A program made the translations under genes and the position numbers. DNA of 15,089 nucleotides from Fluviicola sp. (GTDB lineage Bacteria; Bacteroidota; Bacteroidia; Flavobacteriales_D; Crocinitomicaceae): contig NZ_JASLCN010000234.1 in NCBI RefSeq assembly GCF_030151805.1, positions 1 to 15,089 of the forward strand. Direction: 5' to 3'. Under the pieces are notes generated by a model. It worked only from the letters and a program-made list of their open reading frames with translations, ran no database searches and was not told the DNA's origin. Shown here piece by piece: positions 1 to 6,823 of this stretch. Every line of letters starts with the position of its first letter. Position 1 is the first letter of the stretch.

Positions 1-1
1 A

Positions 2-907
2 AAGATCAATGATCCGGAGTATTATCAGTTTGCCGTAAATAAAAGAAAGGATATCTGTGACTCTTCAGCTTCCAGTTACTATTATCAAAGAGGGATTGCT
101 GCATTTAATCTGGGTGATTTCACGAAATCACTTACCTGGTATAATAAAGGCATTGAAAAATTTCCGGATAAGTATATGGCTTATTCATTCCGGGCAAATG
201 TTGAACTTGCACTGGGAGAAAATCGCAAGGCAATTGCAGATCACAAAATAAGTTTGAGTCATCCGGAAGATATTGTAAAAGAGGTTTCGCAGGGTTCGGG
301 ATGGTATTCCGGTATACCGAATGATTCGTTGGATCTTTTCATGAGATCATTTAAAACATCAGCCTACATTTCCTATTCGTTTTGCCATTTCAATTTGGGC
401 GAAACGGATTCGGCATTGCGGTGTATTGACTCAGCAATTCGTTATACAGTCGGAAACGGTGGCTCTGAATTCGGAGATGCATTCATGATGAAAGGAATCT
501 TACTACTCGATAAAGGCATGTTTGTTGAAGCAGAAATGGCATTTAAAGAAATTGCAAAACACTTGCCTGAATGGTCGTTGTGCCAGGATTATATTGCTTT
601 AGCACTGATTTGTCAGGGGAATAAAAACAGTGTCCTTTCGAGAAATAAAATAGAAATGAAGAGCCTAAGAAACATAGCAGATATTCAATGGATCTTACCG
701 AATAAGCTATTGAAAGGTGCAGGTTATGCAGAACAGGCCTTAAGTCATATCCAAAAAGCGTTGAAAATGGATTCAAATGATTCGTTCGCATATTATCTGC
801 GTGCTCATATTTACCGTCAAATGCGCATGGATTATTGTTCCGATTTCATAAAGGCAAACCAATTGGGATACCCGGTTGAGTTGGTTTATCTGAAAGAATG
901 CAGATAA
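2..907 (+). CDS. TPR-repeat protein, 5'-truncated by window edge
   Basis: The frame is open from the first bases of the window to a stop at 905-907 with no in-frame ATG before codon 59, so the true start lies upstream. About 301 residues are visible. At least four tetratricopeptide-like helix pairs can be read: around residues 24-57 (YYYQRGIAAFNLGDF, then KGIEKFPDK), 58-91 (FRANVELALGENRKAI), 119-150 (YSFCHFNLGETDSAL) and 159-190 (MMKGILLLDKGMFVEAE), plus a final one near 243-276 (QALSHIQKALKMDSND). They carry the usual small and aromatic residues at positions 4, 8, 11 and 20 of the repeat. TPRs are protein-binding scaffolds. No enzymatic domain is visible and the N-terminus, where a signal peptide would sit, is outside the window. 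A helical protein follows 4 nt downstream and is probably co-transcribed. The specific role is unknown. Confidence 0.85.
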   Translation, partial: KINDPEYYQFAVNKRKDICDSSASSYYYQRGIAAFNLGDFTKSLTWYNKGIEKFPDKYMAYSFRANVELALGENRKAIADHKISLSHPEDIVKEVSQGSGWYSGIPNDSLDLFMRSFKTSAYISYSFCHFNLGETDSALRCIDSAIRYTVGNGGSEFGDAFMMKGILLLDKGMFVEAEMAFKEIAKHLPEWSLCQDYIALALICQGNKNSVLSRNKIEMKSLRNIADIQWILPNKLLKGAGYAEQALSHIQKALKMDSNDSFAYYLRAHIYRQMRMDYCSDFIKANQLGYPVELVYLKECR

Positions 908-911
908 GGAT

Positions 912-1841
912 ATGAAATTCGACCGAAAATCCCTTCCGCAAGAACTGAAAATCCTGCTTGATTCCAAAGGAATTGCGCAGGCATACAGCATCTCAACAAC
1001 CATTTCGGAATGGTTGGAAGTACATCCGGATCCGGATATGAATACCTTGCTTTGTGCCGCTCACTACGCCTGGGAATGTGCCCGTTTAACGGAATTGGAT
1101 GACGATATCATAGATTTTGGAGAAGAAGCCATCGGTTTATTGGAGCGGGTTTTGATATTGGATCCGAGGCATGAAGAAGCATTGAAGCAAAAGTCAAAGA
1201 TTCAGAAGAAAGTGAAGAAAGCGCAGAGAGGACGGGAAGAAGTCCTCCGATGGGAGCAAAAAGGTTTTCATGAAACGAATCGGGGAGTTTTGGATGAAGT
1301 GGCCTTTTATTACTTTGAAAAAGCGACTAAAAATCCGGAGTTCGCAGCGAAAGGTTATCGCTACTACCAACAAATTTATGCATACGATTTGCTGGAAGCC
1401 GAATTGCCGCGAGATGCCTTGTATCATTTTGCTACCATGGCTTATTGCAAATTCTATGCTGAAGGATATGAAGCGGCAAAAGCATTGATTGAAAAGACCC
1501 TGGCCTGGGAATTGAACGAGAAGTATAAAATATACGATTTCAAGGTTACCGATGTTTGGGTGATCGAATGGAGTCAATTGGCGAACCAGGATAACTTTCA
1601 GGCTTTCGAAGCATCCTTTCGGCGTTGGTATGAGAAAATGAAAGCAATCAGCCCGGACAAGGAACCTGATTCATTTGACTACAGCAATTTGAATCCGGTT
1701 GTTAAATGGTTGATGACGAAACCGGAAGGAAAGATTGTTTTACAATACATCCTGGAACATTGCTATCCGTTTTTGGCCAAAAAGAAGATTGATCTGAACA
1801 ACTATCCATTGGTTTTGGAAACAATTGAACAGCGGCGTTAG
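912..1841 (+). CDS. Hypothetical alpha-helical protein, 309 aa
   Basis: Intact ORF starting 4 nt after the stop of the TPR gene, with a purine-rich AAGGA just before the ATG, so the two are likely one transcription unit. The protein has no signal peptide or membrane segment and is probably cytoplasmic. It appears wholly helical and rich in Trp, Tyr and charged residues. Residues 50-120 (LLERVLILDPRHEEALKQ, then a very Lys/Arg-rich stretch) resemble a degenerate TPR followed by a charged helix. Residues 130-200 (YYFEKATKNPEFAAKGYRYY, then FYAEGYEAAKALIEK) look like further irregular helical repeats. I do not recognise a named family. TPR-like repeats in both genes may mean they act in one complex, which is inference from adjacency only. 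Confidence 0.75.
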   Translation: MKFDRKSLPQELKILLDSKGIAQAYSISTTISEWLEVHPDPDMNTLLCAAHYAWECARLTELDDDIIDFGEEAIGLLERVLILDPRHEEALKQKSKIQKKVKKAQRGREEVLRWEQKGFHETNRGVLDEVAFYYFEKATKNPEFAAKGYRYYQQIYAYDLLEAELPRDALYHFATMAYCKFYAEGYEAAKALIEKTLAWELNEKYKIYDFKVTDVWVIEWSQLANQDNFQAFEASFRRWYEKMKAISPDKEPDSFDYSNLNPVVKWLMTKPEGKIVLQYILEHCYPFLAKKKIDLNNYPLVLETIEQRR

Positions 1842-1854
1842 TTTTATATAGGTC

Positions 1855-1881
1855 ATCTGCGGAATCCGTGTGATCTGCGGG
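1855..1881. repeat. Three-unit nonamer micro-array
   Basis: Three consecutive 9-nt units fit ATCYGYGKR. The outer units share ATCTGCGG and the middle one is ATCCGTGTG. The array lies just after the stop of the helical protein gene. Short AT[CT][CT]G[CT]G arrays of this kind occur between genes in Bacteroidetes as far as I recall. No function is evident. Confidence 0.5.
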
Positions 1882-1956
1882 AAATATAGCTTAAATAATT
1901 ACTTGTGACACAACACTTTTTGTTTTCTGTCGTCTATAATTCAAAACAAAGCAACC

Positions 1957-2436
1957 ATGAATAAACTGATCTTAATCTTTTCACTTTCAATTATTGTAAT
2001 TTTTTCTTGTAAGAAAGAAACCGAAGCGCCAAAAACAGCATTGATAGAAGTTGTGAAAAATAGCCCGGAAACCATTGCAATCGGAAACAATGTGCTAACG
2101 CTGAATACTTCGTTGTGGAGGGATTTTATGCCCGGGCCTGGAGCTCCTGAAAATGGAAGTTCGCTTTATTGTTTGGTAGAAGTGAAAAATTCACAGAATC
2201 TTGATCTACGGGAGCATATTACGCTTAAACGCGTGTACGTTATTAACGGGAATGAGTTATGGAACAGTGTTCTCACAGAACAGGATTATGGTTTCGAACA
2301 TATTGTAGCCGGATCAGCAAACGAAGGACCTCTTTGGGGGCCAGATCTTCAGGTAGATGTTGTTTGTGAGTTTGAATACAACGGAGTAATCCGGAGAATG
2401 ATCGCCAAATCTCAAAACATTGATATGACCATGTAA
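1957..2436 (+). CDS. Small lipoprotein of unknown function
   Basis: 159 residues beginning with a basic and hydrophobic signal peptide (residues 1-17, MNKLILIFSLSIIVIFS) that ends in a lipobox with Cys18, followed by KKETEAPK. It should therefore be cleaved by signal peptidase II and lipidated. A charged Lys-rich stretch directly after the Cys may favour outer-membrane or surface placement in Bacteroidetes, but that is inference. The mature part (about 140 residues) looks like a small beta-rich domain and contains a Gly/Pro-rich segment, DFMPGPGAPENGS, near residue 60. I see no catalytic motif and no family I can name. The gene stands alone, 115 nt after the previous gene, and the thiamine riboswitch starts about 65 nt after its stop. 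I found no convincing TAnnTTTG promoter in front of it. Confidence 0.75.
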   Translation: MNKLILIFSLSIIVIFSCKKETEAPKTALIEVVKNSPETIAIGNNVLTLNTSLWRDFMPGPGAPENGSSLYCLVEVKNSQNLDLREHITLKRVYVINGNELWNSVLTEQDYGFEHIVAGSANEGPLWGPDLQVDVVCEFEYNGVIRRMIAKSQNIDMTM

Positions 2437-2463
2437 GCAGATCATTCAAAAATTAACTTTTCA

Positions 2464-2497
2464 TTTTCATTTTTCTCATTTAACTCTTGTATCTTTA
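2464..2497 (+). promoter_or_regulatory. Candidate promoter of the thiamine operon
   Basis: TATCTTTA at 2490-2497 matches the Bacteroidetes -7 element TAnnTTTG except for its last base. A T-rich tract (TTTT at 2464-2467) lies where the poorly conserved -33 TTTG would be. Initiation 5-7 nt downstream would begin the transcript at about 2502-2504, exactly at the first base of the riboswitch P1 helix. This position supports the call more than the motif itself does. Confidence 0.4.
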
Positions 2498-2502
2498 CCC
2501 CA

Positions 2503-2626
2503 GCTTTAGGGGTGATGGTCTGTTGGCTGTCTGAGAAATACCCTTTGAACCTGACGCTGATGTATAAGCAATCAGCATTCCGGCATTCATCACCGGAATT
2601 CGGTTAGTACCGACGTAGGGAAAAGT
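2503..2626 (+). ncRNA. TPP riboswitch (THI element)
   Basis: The aptamer core is recognisable. P1 is GCTTT (2503-2507) with AAAGT (2622-2626). P2 is AGGGGTGA (2508-2515) with the AATACCC region (2537-2543). A short P3 precedes the CTGAGA pyrimidine-sensing bulge (2531-2536). GAACCTGA (2547-2554) and ACGTAGGGAA (2613-2622) form the P4 region, and CGGT/ACCG (2601-2612) form P5. The element lies directly before thiS and should turn the operon down when thiamine pyrophosphate is abundant. It is unusual in having 46 nt (2555-2600) with two extra hairpins between the 5' strands of P4 and P5. No U-tract terminator follows, so control may act on translation of thiS, which is inference. Confidence 0.92.
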
Positions 2627-2679
2627 AAATGAATACAGTCTTTGTAGTCATTCCTAAAGTGCGTATATTACAAATTGGA

Positions 2680-2883
2680 ATGACGATATCTTTTAACAAT
2701 CAAACACTCGAAGTGGAAGACCGGATGGTTCTTTCAAATTTTGTTTTTCAGCAAGTCGGTGAGAAACAAAACGGAATTGCTGTTGCCATCAACGGCGAGG
2801 TAAAACCCAAAACTATCTGGGAAGAAGTTCAGTTGAATGAACAGGACGATGTACTGATTATTAAAGCTACGCAAGGAGGGTAA
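2680..2883 (+). CDS. thiS: Sulfur-carrier protein ThiS
   Basis: 67 residues with a ubiquitin-like fold. The protein ends in the obligatory Gly-Gly (KATQGG), the site that ThiF adenylates and that becomes a thiocarboxylate donating sulfur to ThiG. The start MTISFNNQ matches the family's opening beta strand and its usual length of about 66 residues. An in-frame ATG at 2629, two bases after the riboswitch aptamer, would add 17 residues unlike ThiS. It does have a GGGA tract 5-8 nt upstream inside the aptamer, so that longer form cannot be excluded. ThiS is first in the operon and is followed by a 33-nt hairpin repeat before thiC. Confidence 0.88.
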   Translation: MTISFNNQTLEVEDRMVLSNFVFQQVGEKQNGIAVAINGEVKPKTIWEEVQLNEQDDVLIIKATQGG

Positions 2884-2916
2884 ATCCTCCCCCTTTATCC
2901 CCCTCCAAAGGGGGAA
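2884..2916 (-). repeat. 33-nt C/G-rich hairpin repeat, copy A
   Basis: Starts at the base after the thiS stop. It is the exact reverse complement of 7596-7628. On the plus strand it can fold as CCCCCT-CCAA-AGGGGG (2899-2914). Alternatively the first block CCCCCTTT (2889-2896) can pair perfectly with AAAGGGGG (2907-2914). The same architecture recurs around the DUF559 gene at 9523-10014, so this is a member of a dispersed family. Confidence 0.88.
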
Positions 2917-2954
2917 GGAAAATTAGAAAATCAGATAAAACTCAATAGAAAGAA

Positions 2955-4802
2955 ATGAAAAAAGCAGACAAAACACCGGAAGCAGGAAGCATCACAACCG
3001 GACCGATCTCCGGTTCGAAGAAAGTTTATGTTCAGGGGAAAATTCACGATATCCAGGTAGCGATGCGTGAAATTACGCTGACACCAACAAAATTGACGAA
3101 CGGAAAACTGGAGGAAAATGCTCCTGTGACTGTTTACGATACAGGTGGTGCCTATACAGATGAACATGCAGTAATTGACGTAAAAAAAGGTTTGTCGCGC
3201 CTGCGTGAACAATGGATTTTAGATCGTGGAGACGTTGAAGAACTAACGGATGTGAGTTCAGAGTACGGAAAAGAACGCAAAAACGACGAGAAGCTGGATG
3301 CATTGCGCTTTGAACATATTCGTAAACCGTTACGGGCTAAAGCAGGAATGAATGTTTCTCAATTGTATTATGCAAAGCAGGGAATCATCACTCCGGAGAT
3401 GGAATACATTGCCATTCGTGAAAACCAGCGCGTGGATGAACTGAGATCTCAGTTAAACGGACAATACGAAGCGATGACTGCACAGCATCCGGGAGAAAGT
3501 TTCGGAGCGAATACACCGAAAGGATTCATTACGCCGGAATTTGTGCGTGATGAGATCGCAGCAGGTCGTGCGATTATTCCCAATAATATCAACCACCCGG
3601 AATCTGAACCGATGATTATCGGTCGAAACTTCCTGGTGAAAATCAATGCAAACATCGGAAACTCAGCTGTGACATCTTCCATCGAAGAAGAAGTAGAGAA
3701 AGCAGTTTGGGCTTGCCGTTGGGGAGCTGATACGATTATGGACTTGTCGACAGGTAAAAACATTCACGAAACACGCGAATGGATTATCCGCAACTCGCCG
3801 GTTCCGATTGGTACTGTGCCGATTTACCAGGCTTTGGAAAAAGTGAACGGGGTTGCAGAAGATCTGACGTGGGAAATTTTCCGCGATACGTTGATCGAAC
3901 AAGCAGAACAAGGAGTTTCTTACTTTACGATTCACGCAGGAGTTTTATTGCGCTACATTCCGTTGACAGCAAAACGCGTTACCGGAATCGTTTCCCGTGG
4001 TGGTTCCATCATGGCGAAATGGTGTTTATCGCACCACAAAGAAAATTTCCTGTACACGCATTTCGAAGACATTTGTGAAATCATGAAGGCATACGACGTT
4101 GCGTTCTCTTTAGGAGACGGTTTGCGTCCGGGATCATTGGCTGATGCAAACGATGCTGCACAATTCGGCGAATTGGAAACCTTGGGTGAATTGACCAAAA
4201 TTGCATGGAAACATGACGTTCAGGTCATGATTGAAGGCCCGGGACACGTTCCGATGCACATGATTAAAGAAAATATGGACAAGCAGTTGAAAGAATGCCA
4301 CGAAGCACCTTTCTACACACTTGGACCATTGACAACAGATATTGCACCGGGTTACGACCACATTACTTCGGCAATCGGAGCAGCAATGATCGGTTGGTTC
4401 GGAACAGCAATGTTGTGTTACGTAACTCCGAAAGAACACCTGGGATTACCGAATCGCAAGGATGTGAAAGACGGAGTAATTACGTATAAACTGGCAGCTC
4501 ACGCGGCGGATTTGGCAAAAGGACATCCCGGAGCACAATACCGCGATAACGCATTGAGTAAAGCGCGTTTCGAATTCCGTTGGGAAGACCAGTTTAACTT
4601 GTCTTTGGATCCGGATACGGCACGTGAATTCCACGACGAAACATTGCCTGCGGAAGGAGCGAAAATTGCTCACTTCTGTTCCATGTGCGGACCGAAATTC
4701 TGCTCCATGAAGATCACACAAGATATTCGTGATGCGGCAGAATCCGGAATGTTTGAAAAATCGGAAGAATTTAAAACAAAAGGAAGTCAAATTTATTTGT
4801 AA
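2955..4802 (+). CDS. thiC: Phosphomethylpyrimidine synthase ThiC
   Basis: 615 residues, normal for the bacterial enzyme. ThiC is a radical-SAM enzyme that rearranges aminoimidazole ribotide (AIR) from purine synthesis into HMP-P, the pyrimidine half of thiamine. The C-terminal cluster motif CSMCGPKFC (Cys575, Cys578, Cys583; C-x2-C-x4-C) binds the 4Fe-4S cluster. Other family blocks are visible: AKAGMNVSQLYYAKQG, NFLVKINANIGNS, WGADTIMDLSTG, RNSPVPIGTVPIYQALEK, SRGGSIMAKW, LGDGLRPGS, EGPGHVPMH and PLTTDIAPGYDHITSAIG. The start has an A-rich upstream region (AGAAAGAA) and gives the usual N-terminal extension before the conserved ThiC-associated domain. The stop overlaps the next start by one base (TAATG), suggesting coupled translation. 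Confidence 0.98.
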   Translation: MKKADKTPEAGSITTGPISGSKKVYVQGKIHDIQVAMREITLTPTKLTNGKLEENAPVTVYDTGGAYTDEHAVIDVKKGLSRLREQWILDRGDVEELTDVSSEYGKERKNDEKLDALRFEHIRKPLRAKAGMNVSQLYYAKQGIITPEMEYIAIRENQRVDELRSQLNGQYEAMTAQHPGESFGANTPKGFITPEFVRDEIAAGRAIIPNNINHPESEPMIIGRNFLVKINANIGNSAVTSSIEEEVEKAVWACRWGADTIMDLSTGKNIHETREWIIRNSPVPIGTVPIYQALEKVNGVAEDLTWEIFRDTLIEQAEQGVSYFTIHAGVLLRYIPLTAKRVTGIVSRGGSIMAKWCLSHHKENFLYTHFEDICEIMKAYDVAFSLGDGLRPGSLADANDAAQFGELETLGELTKIAWKHDVQVMIEGPGHVPMHMIKENMDKQLKECHEAPFYTLGPLTTDIAPGYDHITSAIGAAMIGWFGTAMLCYVTPKEHLGLPNRKDVKDGVITYKLAAHAADLAKGHPGAQYRDNALSKARFEFRWEDQFNLSLDPDTAREFHDETLPAEGAKIAHFCSMCGPKFCSMKITQDIRDAAESGMFEKSEEFKTKGSQIYL

Positions 4803-5383
4803 TGCTCATCGTTATTTCCGATAGTGAATTGAAACCCGGCAAAGCAACGCTTGTAAACGAGTTGTTTCGCGCGGGATTAGATTTGTTTCACATTCGGAAG
4901 TATGAAGCTGATGAGAGCGAATTGATCGGATTTGTTCGGGCAATTGATCCGGAATACCGCACAAGATTGGTCTTGAATCATCACCATGATTTGGGAGTGA
5001 GTTTGGGATTGAAACGCTTTCATTATTCGGAACGGGACCGGAAAAAATGGGAAGATTCGAAATGGACCGGGGTGGATCCTGAAAAGATTTATTCGACTTC
5101 GGTGCACAGTATGGAAGAATACAACGGGTTGCCGGAGCATTTTTCCTATGCATTTCTGAGTCCTGTTTTTGACAGTATTTCGAAGCCCGGTTATCTGGCC
5201 GAATCATTCGATTTTTCGATCCGGAAAGAAAGCCCTGCAAAATTGATTGGTTTGGGAGGAATTCAGGCAGATAATGCGAAGGAAGCAATTGATTTGGGAT
5301 TTGATGGAGTGGCTTTGCTGGGAGCAATCTGGAAATCAGAAAACCCGATTAACTCTTTGAAAGAGATAAAATCAGAATTATGA
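4802..5383 (+). CDS. TenI/ThiE-like protein, divergent thiamine phosphate synthase paralogue
   Basis: 193 residues with a recognisable ThiE/TenI barrel skeleton: a first strand LIVISDSEL, an SPVFDSISKPGY phosphate-loop region at 120-131 (aligned with GPVFPTxSK of ThiE), LGLGGI near 149-154 and GVALLGAI at 169-176. Key ThiE residues are missing. The QxRxK motif is replaced by H30-IRK. The segment that is IND...ADGVHLGQ in true ThiE reads LVLNHHHDLGVSLGLKRFHYS, lacking the Mg-pyrophosphate-binding acids. A canonical ThiE lies two genes downstream, so this copy is more likely a TenI-like thiazole tautomerase or a regulatory or otherwise altered paralogue. It overlaps thiC by 1 nt and thiD by 4 nt (ATGA). 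The ORF is intact and constrained, so I do not call it a pseudogene. Confidence 0.82.
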   Translation: MLIVISDSELKPGKATLVNELFRAGLDLFHIRKYEADESELIGFVRAIDPEYRTRLVLNHHHDLGVSLGLKRFHYSERDRKKWEDSKWTGVDPEKIYSTSVHSMEEYNGLPEHFSYAFLSPVFDSISKPGYLAESFDFSIRKESPAKLIGLGGIQADNAKEAIDLGFDGVALLGAIWKSENPINSLKEIKSEL

Positions 5384-6138
5384 ATTACGATCGCCCCATA
5401 GTACTAAGCATTGCCGGTTTCGACCCAACGGGAGGAGCAGGAGTGCTGGCTGATGTGAAAACATTCGAGCAGCATCATTGCCTGGGAATGGCGGTTTTGA
5501 CCGGAAATACGAATCAAACTGAAACGGATTTTATTTCGGTGCATTGGTTTGAGAAAGATCATATTCTGAATCAATTATTGCCGATACTGGAAAACTACCG
5601 GGTTTCGGCGGTTAAAATCGGAATTGTGGAGAACCTGGATACTTTGTCGGCAATTTTGGCAGTTATAAAAGCTTCGTTTCCCTTGATCCCGATTGTTTGG
5701 GATCCTGTTTTATCGGCTTCCTCCGGTTTTGAACTGCATGCGAGCTGGAATCAGGAAACATTTCACGAGGTTTTGAAACTGGTAAGTCTGATTACACCGA
5801 ACGAGCTGGAAGTGAAACGGGTTACGCAAACAGATGACGAAATTGAAGCAGCATTTCAATTGACACAGTTCACGCACGTGTTGCTGAAAGGTGGTCACAG
5901 TTCTGTTCGTCTGGGAGTAGACTTGTTGTTTGAAGGTGGAATTCCGAGAGAAATTCCTCCGAAAACGGATTCTGAAAAATGTTTTCCGAAACACGGTTCG
6001 GGATGCATTCTTTCCGCGGCAATCGCTTCGAATCTCGCATTGGGAGAAAACATGCTCGATGCGTGTCAGAAAGCGAAGCATTACATTGAAAAAAGATTAG
6101 CAAGCAATACACATTTATTAGCATATCATGCTGGATAG
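5380..6138 (+). CDS. thiD: Hydroxymethylpyrimidine / phosphomethylpyrimidine kinase ThiD
   Basis: 252 residues of the ribokinase-like fold. ThiD phosphorylates HMP-P to HMP-PP, and can also salvage free HMP. Family blocks are SIAGFDPTGGAGVLADVKTF (10-29), MAVLTGNTNQ (37-46), VKIGIV (78-83), VWDPVLSASSG (106-116), ITPNELE (138-144), VLLKGGH (167-173) and the anion-hole/ATP motif KHGSGCILSAAIA (204-216) with Cys209. The ATG overlaps the preceding stop as ATGA, and the 3' end overlaps thiE by 11 nt, so it is tightly embedded in the operon. It lacks any C-terminal ThiE or TenA fusion. Length is at the lower end of the family, with a short tail after the last helix. Confidence 0.95.
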   Translation: MNYDRPIVLSIAGFDPTGGAGVLADVKTFEQHHCLGMAVLTGNTNQTETDFISVHWFEKDHILNQLLPILENYRVSAVKIGIVENLDTLSAILAVIKASFPLIPIVWDPVLSASSGFELHASWNQETFHEVLKLVSLITPNELEVKRVTQTDDEIEAAFQLTQFTHVLLKGGHSSVRLGVDLLFEGGIPREIPPKTDSEKCFPKHGSGCILSAAIASNLALGENMLDACQKAKHYIEKRLASNTHLLAYHAG

Positions 6139-6751
6139 AATTCATTACATATCACAAGGTTCAACGCTTGACGAGCAGGAAAAAGACATCCTGGAAGCTT
6201 TTGAAGCGGGATGTAAATTGCTTCAGGTTCGTTTTAAAAACGGAACAAAAGAAGAAATCACCTCGCTGGCAAAAAAGGCCAAAGTCTGGAGTCAGTTTCA
6301 CGAAGCAAAACTGATCATCAACGATTGGGTCGAAATTGCAAAGGAAACGGATGCCGACGGAGTTCATCTCGGATTAACGGACACTTCCGTTGCAGAAGCG
6401 CGTGCAATTCTCGGCCCGACAAAAATTATCGGAGGAACGGCAAATACCTTCCAGGATGTGTTGCAGCGAATAGCAGAAAAGTGCGATTATGTTGGTTTAG
6501 GCCCGTTTCGTTTCACGACTACCAAAGAGAAGTTGAGTCCGGTTCTCGGATTGGAAGGGTACAAACAGGTTGTTTCCGGATTGAAGGAGAGACAGCTGTC
6601 GATTCCCGTTTATGCCATCGGTGGAATTGAACTGGAGGATCTGGAAGATCTGAAACAAACAGGAGTTTATGGAGTTGCCGTTTCGGGAATTATTTCGAAA
6701 TCCTCAGAAAAGGCACACATTGTAAGAGAAATAGAAAAGAAATTGGGGTAA
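6128..6751 (+). CDS. thiE: Thiamine-phosphate synthase ThiE
   Basis: 207 residues and a complete set of ThiE motifs. It couples HMP-PP with the carboxythiazole phosphate to give thiamine phosphate. The pyrophosphate-binding QVRFK is at 33-37, IND at 64-66 and TDADGVHLG at 74-82 provide the Mg-binding acids, IGGTANT lies at 101-107, YVGLGPFRFTTTKEK at 121-135 is the thiazole-phosphate loop, and YAIGGI (162-167) and GVAVSGIIS (182-190) form the C-terminal phosphate-binding edge. In contrast to the TenI-like gene at 4802-5383 it should be catalytically competent, so it is the probable working enzyme of the operon. It starts inside thiD (11-nt overlap). A 72-nt spacer with an octamer array separates it from thiG. 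Confidence 0.95.
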   Translation: MLDRIHYISQGSTLDEQEKDILEAFEAGCKLLQVRFKNGTKEEITSLAKKAKVWSQFHEAKLIINDWVEIAKETDADGVHLGLTDTSVAEARAILGPTKIIGGTANTFQDVLQRIAEKCDYVGLGPFRFTTTKEKLSPVLGLEGYKQVVSGLKERQLSIPVYAIGGIELEDLEDLKQTGVYGVAVSGIISKSSEKAHIVREIEKKLG

Positions 6752-6754
6752 TGA

Positions 6755-6794
6755 AGACTTCAGGATGTTAAGATATCAGGACTTCAAGACTGTA
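6755..6794. repeat. Five-unit octamer micro-array between thiE and thiG
   Basis: Five back-to-back 8-nt units fit RGAYNTYA closely. GA at positions 2-3 and A at position 8 are invariant. The first base alternates A, G, A, G, A, giving a weak 16-nt super-period. Units one and four differ only in their first base (AGACTTCA and GGACTTCA). A perfect 10-bp palindrome TTCTTAAGAA (6799-6808) follows. It is non-coding and lies inside the thi operon. Confidence 0.6.
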
Positions 6795-6823
6795 AAAATT
6801 CTTAAGAAGAAAATTAGAATAGT

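Noticed and set aside
57..251. Separate 64-aa ORF at the left edge
   Set aside because: It overlaps the TPR gene in another frame. The frame starting at base 2 shows clear TPR residues before its first ATG, so this is a shadow of a truncated gene.
4812..5327. Minus-strand 171-aa ORF opposite the TenI/ThiE-like gene
   Set aside because: Low-complexity Pro/Ser/Asn-rich translation with no domain. The plus-strand gene is coupled by overlap to thiC and thiD and is clearly the real one.
4802..5383. Pseudogene call for the first ThiE-like gene
   Set aside because: The frame is intact, it overlaps both neighbours in the usual coupled manner and it keeps the C-terminal phosphate-binding motifs, so changed function is more likely than decay.
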